From positions 124,001 through 188,000 of the forward strand of contig BDSL01000042.1 of the NCBI GenBank assembly GCA_003116995.1: a DNA stretch of 64,000 nucleotides, read 5' to 3'. Position 1 is the stretch's first letter. The number at the start of each line of letters is the position of its first letter. The DNA comes from Yamagishiella unicocca (Eukaryota > Chlorophyta > Chlorophyceae > Chlamydomonadales > Volvocaceae). Made by a program: the position numbers and the translations under genes. The notes under the pieces are model-generated. The model did not search any database. It was not told where the DNA came from and worked only from the letters and a program-made list of their open reading frames with translations. Positions 59,359-64,000 of this stretch are shown piece by piece.

Positions 59359-60451
59359 GGCATACTTACACCTCCCGCACCTGACATTTATCGTGACTTT
59401 ATCGGCCATGCGTACGTTACTGGGTGAATGTTCTAGGCGCTCTTTTGACAACGGTCATGTGGCGGACCAGTGCTGGTGATTAGGAATGGTGGAACGATGA
59501 GTGCGTGTATGCGTGGCTGGGAGATGATGGCTGTCGCATCGGCTCCACGTCAGGGAAACTGGGCGAGTAGCATGCGGCTATGGCTTTGCCTGGCCCTGGA
59601 CATGTCCGCACGTTACATGCTTTCATAGTCATCCTTTACGCTATGCAAGCGCACTTGGCTGTGCACGCAACCAGCTGCAAACGGCGGAGCGCGAGGAGTC
59701 CGTACCTCACACGAACAGCCTTAAACCCTAAAACCACTCAGCAGGGGGACCCACTTCGGCACTGCCTCGTAAAGACTACCAGCCCGTGTACGAACGCTTG
59801 TCTTAGATTGGCGAGACGAGGAGCCGCACGGCTCGTTTAGTCTGTTACCACCTGGGCTACACCCCCAGACACGTGTAGCACATCATCAGCATCAGCAGCC
59901 CGTGCTAAGGTCGTGCTCCGGCGGCACGCACGAGATACAACCCACTTCCAGAGGCTACACACGACAGGGAATTCCGAGAGCGATGTTACAAGGACAAAAG
60001 GGACGGGAAACAGCCAAGCTGGCCCAAGCTCGACCACTTTCCTCATTCAAATGTCCTACTTCCTGTCGGCCTTGCGCGTGTAGCTTGGTTCCTCCAATCA
60101 GGGGTTGTTATAACAAGCGGTCCATGATACGCTGGTACAAGTACTCTTGTGCACACGTAAGTCGAAATTTGTATCGCAGGCCATACCAGGGGCCGACAGG
60201 CTGAATATCGCTAGCAGCCGCAGCGCTGCTGACCGCTGTGCTCGTCAGGGCCTCTTCTAAGGTTGTAGGGCCCGGCGCAGGGGGAGGATGAATTTCATCC
60301 GCCAACAGGTCGGGGCGGTCGGCCAGTGCAGCCCGAAATGCCTCAATTTTCTCCGCGCGCGACGCGCCTGTCTCATCCTGATCCATCTTCTGTGGAGACT
60401 GGACTTTCCTATGTCCTATATGTGAGATGATAAATGTAAGGGTGATGCTCT
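59359..60451. other. Intergenic region
   Basis: No well-supported gene. A 92-codon minus frame (60386-60108, starting MDQDETGASRAEKIEAFRAAL) has natural-looking composition and may be a small gene or first exon, but has no recognised domain; I keep it at low confidence. Confidence 0.4.
60108..60386 (-). CDS. Possible small protein or first exon
   Basis: 92-codon frame with an ATG and an amphipathic, charged N-terminus (AEKIEAFRAALADRPDLLADE), followed by a Pro-rich stretch and YGLRYKFR. The segment could also splice out before its stop. No homology recognised; it lies just downstream of the low-complexity gene on the same strand. Confidence 0.22.
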   Translation of the reverse strand: MDQDETGASRAEKIEAFRAALADRPDLLADEIHPPPAPGPTTLEEALTSTAVSSAAAASDIQPVGPWYGLRYKFRLTCAQEYLYQRIMDRLL

Positions 60452-61951
60452 TTAAGTTTGTTTACAGGAGTAGTAGAAGGCGTAGAACCAACAACAATGT
60501 CCAGACAAGGCGACTGGGGCGGGGTCGTCCCAGCCCGATGCGGGGGCTGCCGCCGGCACGTGCAACGACGGGCGCAGCCCCAGGCGTGACGGCACGAGCG
60601 GCATGGACGACCCGAATGAGCTCTTCCGGTGTATCGCGCGCGACGCCAGCGGCGCGGGCCTCGTCAGCAGGGCCGCGTATTCCTCATGCGGCAGCAGGAT
60701 GAGGCTGCCGTTGTCGTCCTCCTCTGGCACCGGCACAGCCGAGTGCAGCACCGGCAGCTCTGGCAGCCCCTCCAGCCCCTCCCCTACAGGCCCTGCGGCC
60801 ACCCCGCGGGGCGCGGCGGCCGCTGGCCGCCGCCCACCGGCCCCTCCCGCATCCGCTGCCGCACCCGGGAACCCCCCTGGCCCCCCAAAGCGCGCGGGGC
60901 CCAACGGGCTCACCACCTCCTGCGCTGAGCCCGGCCCCGATGCGGAGGAGGAGGCCGGCCCGTGGCTGCTGCCTTCGCGCCCCTGGCTGCTGCCACCGCA
61001 CCCAGGCACGTTGCGCTCGTCACGTGAGGACCTCAACCCGGCCTGCTGGCCGCTGTCGTGCGGCTCGGGTGGCGTCCCCCGATCAAGACCGCCGTGCGCG
61101 TCCGTTTGGTCACCGCGCCCCCCCTCCCGCCACGCTGCTGCGGCGGTGATGGCGTCCGGCAGACCAGCCAGCGGGTTGCCCGACCACACCACGGCCGCCG
61201 CAGCGCCGCTACCCGCAGCCGCCGGCGCTGCCGCCCCCCTGGAGCTGCCGCTGCGTGATGCAAAGCGCATGGTGAGGCTCGCCAGCCGGCCGCCCAAGCC
61301 GCCCTCGCTCCCCACCGCACCGTTCCATGGCTGGTCCAGGCTGGCGCGGCGGTTGGCTCGGCGGCCGGGGTTCGCGCCTCGGGCCGCGGCCTTGGCTGGC
61401 CCCAGCGGCGCCTGGCGGTGCGAATGGGATGGAAAACGGAGGAGGCCTTCCCGCCCGCCCGGCGGCTGCTCGGCGGCAGGACCCCTGCTGCCGGACAGCG
61501 CGCGCTGCGCCTGCTCCAAATCCCCCGGGTGCCCATACGCGGGGCGCATGCCCTGTGAGCTGCCCTCGTGCGCCACCTGCTCCAACTCCTGGCGGCCGTG
61601 CTGCTGACGCAGCAGCTGCAGCTCTTGCGTCTGCAGCTCCGCTCGCCCCACAAGCGCGGATCGCGACTCGAAGCTGGAGGTCATCATGCCGTCGCTTGCC
61701 GTTGCATCCCCACCGCCGCCCCGGGTCAGGTAGGCGGCCATCCCCGACCCCAGCTGCTGCGACACCAGATGCTGCGGGACGCTGGCGCCCTCGGCTTGCG
61801 ACCGTGGCATCAGCCCCGACGGCAGCTGCTGTGTGAGGTCATTGAAGTAGGCGGCATTTGAGCGGGCTGCACACGAGGGGAAGGCGGGGTGAACGGGTGA
61901 GCGTGATACCGCGTGATAGTGCCCCATGTCATTCAAGTGCGATTCCGCCAT
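60452..61951 (-). CDS. Low-complexity Gly/Ala/Ser-rich protein or terminal exon
   Basis: Uninterrupted 499-codon frame starting MAESHLNDMGHYHAV. It is rich in Gly, Ala, Ser, Pro and Gln, with a short conserved-looking C-terminal block (EEDDNGSLILLPHEEYAALL). No domain recognised. An acceptor-like CTCGTGTGCAG at about 61868 means this could be a last exon rather than a whole gene; the odd final residues (FYAFYYSCKQT) suggest the real end or a donor may lie earlier. A TGTAA motif overlaps the end. The plus-strand frame over the same DNA (60603-61607) looks like its shadow. Confidence 0.45.
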   Translation of the reverse strand: MAESHLNDMGHYHAVSRSPVHPAFPSCAARSNAAYFNDLTQQLPSGLMPRSQAEGASVPQHLVSQQLGSGMAAYLTRGGGGDATASDGMMTSSFESRSALVGRAELQTQELQLLRQQHGRQELEQVAHEGSSQGMRPAYGHPGDLEQAQRALSGSRGPAAEQPPGGREGLLRFPSHSHRQAPLGPAKAAARGANPGRRANRRASLDQPWNGAVGSEGGLGGRLASLTMRFASRSGSSRGAAAPAAAGSGAAAAVVWSGNPLAGLPDAITAAAAWREGGRGDQTDAHGGLDRGTPPEPHDSGQQAGLRSSRDERNVPGCGGSSQGREGSSHGPASSSASGPGSAQEVVSPLGPARFGGPGGFPGAAADAGGAGGRRPAAAAPRGVAAGPVGEGLEGLPELPVLHSAVPVPEEDDNGSLILLPHEEYAALLTRPAPLASRAIHRKSSFGSSMPLVPSRLGLRPSLHVPAAAPASGWDDPAPVALSGHCCWFYAFYYSCKQT

Positions 61952-63169
61952 GCCTCGAGATTGGACAGGTGATTGCCGTTTCAGCAGATTTTGCGAGCGC
62001 GCCTGCTCTGTCTGCTGAACACTTTCCCCAGCCGTCGCGGACTCACCAGTACTCAGCGCGGCTCAGCGCAGCCCTGCGCAGCTCAGCGCAGCCCTTAAGC
62101 TCTGGAGCCCACTGCTACAGGGGTACTCCATCACGCCGCTTGTCGAGTCTGTAATGATGTGTTCGGCTAAGGATTTTGGTGTTTCCAGCCTGGGAAATAG
62201 ACATTTATTTATCAACAAAAATCAAAGTCAAGGCTGGAAAAAACTGCATATTTGGATCCAAATGAGGGCCGAGATGGTTCGCGCTACAACGAATGTTTTG
62301 GTTGTGTCACATGAGCATGAGCATGAGCATGTTACAGACGTAGGGCCCTCCCAGGTCCTGTCCATATCCCCACGAACCGTTCGGTCAGGAGGCGCTTCTA
62401 GAGCAATAGTATATGGGGGAGAAAAACGATTAATTTTAACTACATATGCTGCCAACGGGGGAGGCTTCCGAAGTGTACACCTTTTCAAGTGTCGTTTCTA
62501 TGTGTGGCGATTTGATAAAGTAAACTTGCTAAGTTCGCCGTAACCGATTTCGTCATGACCGTCTTCATCCCTAGATCAGCATTTATTGCTCATTACTGCC
62601 GTATCGCGTTACAGCAGAAGAAGGGGTCGAATGGCCAGCACTCAGATCCCAGCCACCCGGTGTAGAGGCCAGCACTCAGATCCCAGCCACCCCTTCGGAG
62701 ACACAAAATCCAGAAAAGAATAGAAAGACGCACGCCCCTGACACCCACCCATATTGAGATTGCACTAGTGGCCGACAGTGATGACAGTCACCACATTGCA
62801 CCCCGCGCCTAAAAACACGGCAAACACGCCCTGTAAGGCAACAAGAAAAGAACGCCCCGCAAGGCGGCGAAACCACCCAAACCGAACGGGACCCCGCACG
62901 GCGCCAGGGGCGCCCCGTATTGAGACCGGAGCGGCGCCCCCGACGTCGAGTGCAGCAGAGCCGAGCACACGGCCGCTACCCAGGGGAGGAGGGTGGGAAT
63001 GTTAGAGGCCGCCGTCCCGGCAGAGGGACACGGCTCTTTGGTACTATCAGCACAACGGCAGATACTGAGAACAGGCAGGCGCGCAACCTAAGCAGCAGCC
63101 AGCCACCAGTCGCCGTACCAGTCGTCGTACCCGCACCATGCGCTGGACACCTGCACGCCACGGCAGTCT
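61952..63169. other. Intergenic region
   Basis: No coding exon supported. Holds a GAGCAT triplication (62310-62330) and a short duplication around CACTCAGATCCCAGCCACCC (62638 and 62675). Confidence 0.45.
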
Positions 63170-64000
63170 ATTCGCAATAAACAGCCTTATCTCATTCATA
63201 CTTCACTCGATAAGCCATGTCTTATTCCTGACGCAAGCCTCATTTCTGCATAAGCTGGACATTCAAGCAAGACGTGCAATTCGTCCTCTACTGACCGTGT
63301 GCCCTGAGTCACGCAAAACGGCAGACTCTATCCGCTCGAACTCGTCCCCTAGGGCGATTGGCTTCAAGATCCCAGCAACCTAACCTGAACCGCATCAGCG
63401 CCACATGGTGCTTACGCGGGATATCAGAGCAGGTATGGCCTGAAGGGCCGTCGGGTCCTCCTTTCGCATCAATCAACCCCATCCAATGCTTATAACGGCA
63501 CATCTTAACTCCGGGGAGCCTTCCGTCCGAGATGAAGGCCCTTGGGTCAACATCTAGACGACGATGGCTCCATTCAAACATAAACCTATTTCTTAGACGC
63601 TCTAATAAATCGCTAGCCGGGAGGGGCTGCGAAGCAAGCCAGGGAGCTATGATGTGAGGGCGGTCCGCGTGGGGGGACCCCGCCGACGGTTGCCCCGCTC
63701 TCCAATTATAATCAAGCTTATCACACACTCTTATTACTTTGGCAACCCAACAGTCGCCTATAAAGCCGTTATTTGCAGCGATCTTAATATCTTCTTGAAG
63801 CACTGCATTTGCCAAGGTATGAGGTTGGCTAACCAACCTGTTCCAGAAATTAAAAACCAGCTTTGCCCAGTACCATTGAAGTGGTAGCTCCAAAGGTGCC
63901 TAAATATTAGGTATTCCTAAATTCGGCCACTTCCCGCTTTTCGCGTATTGCTCGCACATATCGCTTCCGTACAGGCCCGGCCTTTGTATTAAAGCTAAGC
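63170..64000 (-). mobile_element. Decayed non-LTR retrotransposon fragment, second copy
   Basis: Minus-strand frame 63893-63309 carries LPGVKMCRYKHWMG and a FRLGCWDLEANRPRGR segment, colinear with the copy at 57.6-58.1 kb. The frame stops early, but a shifted frame immediately downstream continues with SVEDELHVLLECPAYAEM, the counterpart of VEDERHVLLECPAY in the first copy. A frameshift is therefore visible and the copy is non-functional. It may extend past the right edge. Confidence 0.7.

Noticed and set aside
60603..61607. Plus-strand 334-codon frame
   Set aside because: It overlaps the minus-strand 499-codon frame in GC-rich low-complexity DNA; the minus frame is longer and has a more protein-like C-terminal block.

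Overview
The window is nuclear DNA of a volvocine green alga (Chlamydomonas/Volvox type). The reasons are: many short GC-rich exons split by short GT-AG introns, alanine/glycine/proline/glutamine-rich low-complexity coding DNA, TGTAA polyadenylation motifs, abundant intronic minisatellites, and proteins typical of a ciliated alga (a POC16/WDR90 centriole protein, a selenoprotein U, an algal ABCG transporter with a Cys-rich ectodomain). No bacterial operons, CRISPR arrays or rRNA genes were seen. Gene models were built by hand by matching splice sites and exon phases, so exon borders are predictions.

Layout, left to right. (1) 373-5608 (+): the 3' part of a bromodomain protein that probably runs off the left edge. 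(2) 7333-20429 (+): a 28-exon POC16/WDR90 gene (CFA20 domain plus long WD40 arrays, about 2,017 aa) that is phase-consistent throughout; only the start codon is missing. (3) 20867-22689 (+): UFD1, five exons, 364 aa. (4) 23478-25049 (+): a plastid-type peroxiredoxin-like 2 protein whose redox motif is U-x-x-C with an in-frame UGA, i.e. selenoprotein U. (5) 26641-30725 (-): a Cys-rich single-pass membrane protein of unknown function, convergent with (4). (6) 31149-34927 (+): a Rubisco-LSMT-like SET protein with a likely transit peptide and an altered NH motif. (7) 34928-39204: non-coding, repeat-bearing. (8) 39205-53018 (-): a 29-exon ABCG24/28-like half transporter in which seven single-blade WD40 exons, all phase 0-0, lie between the nucleotide-binding domain and the membrane domain. 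(9) 53019-57480: gene-poor. (10) 57481-58056 (-): 3' end of a non-LTR retroelement with a TGAT microsatellite tail. (11) 58318-59358 (+): a secreted, probably GPI-anchored Cys-rich protein. (12) 60452-61951 (-): a long low-complexity reading frame. (13) 63170-64000 (-): a second, decayed copy of the same retroelement family.

The genes do not form one pathway. UFD1 (ERAD with CDC48/NPL4), POC16 (centriole inner scaffold) and the SET protein are housekeeping or organelle genes with known relatives. The most unusual object is the predicted ABCG-WD40 protein: a complete seven-bladed propeller spliced in frame into the linker of an ABC half transporter. Because the cassette is phase-symmetric, skipping it would give an ordinary ABCG, so regulated inclusion is possible. 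The next most notable is the UGA-encoded selenocysteine, which a standard annotation would read as a stop.
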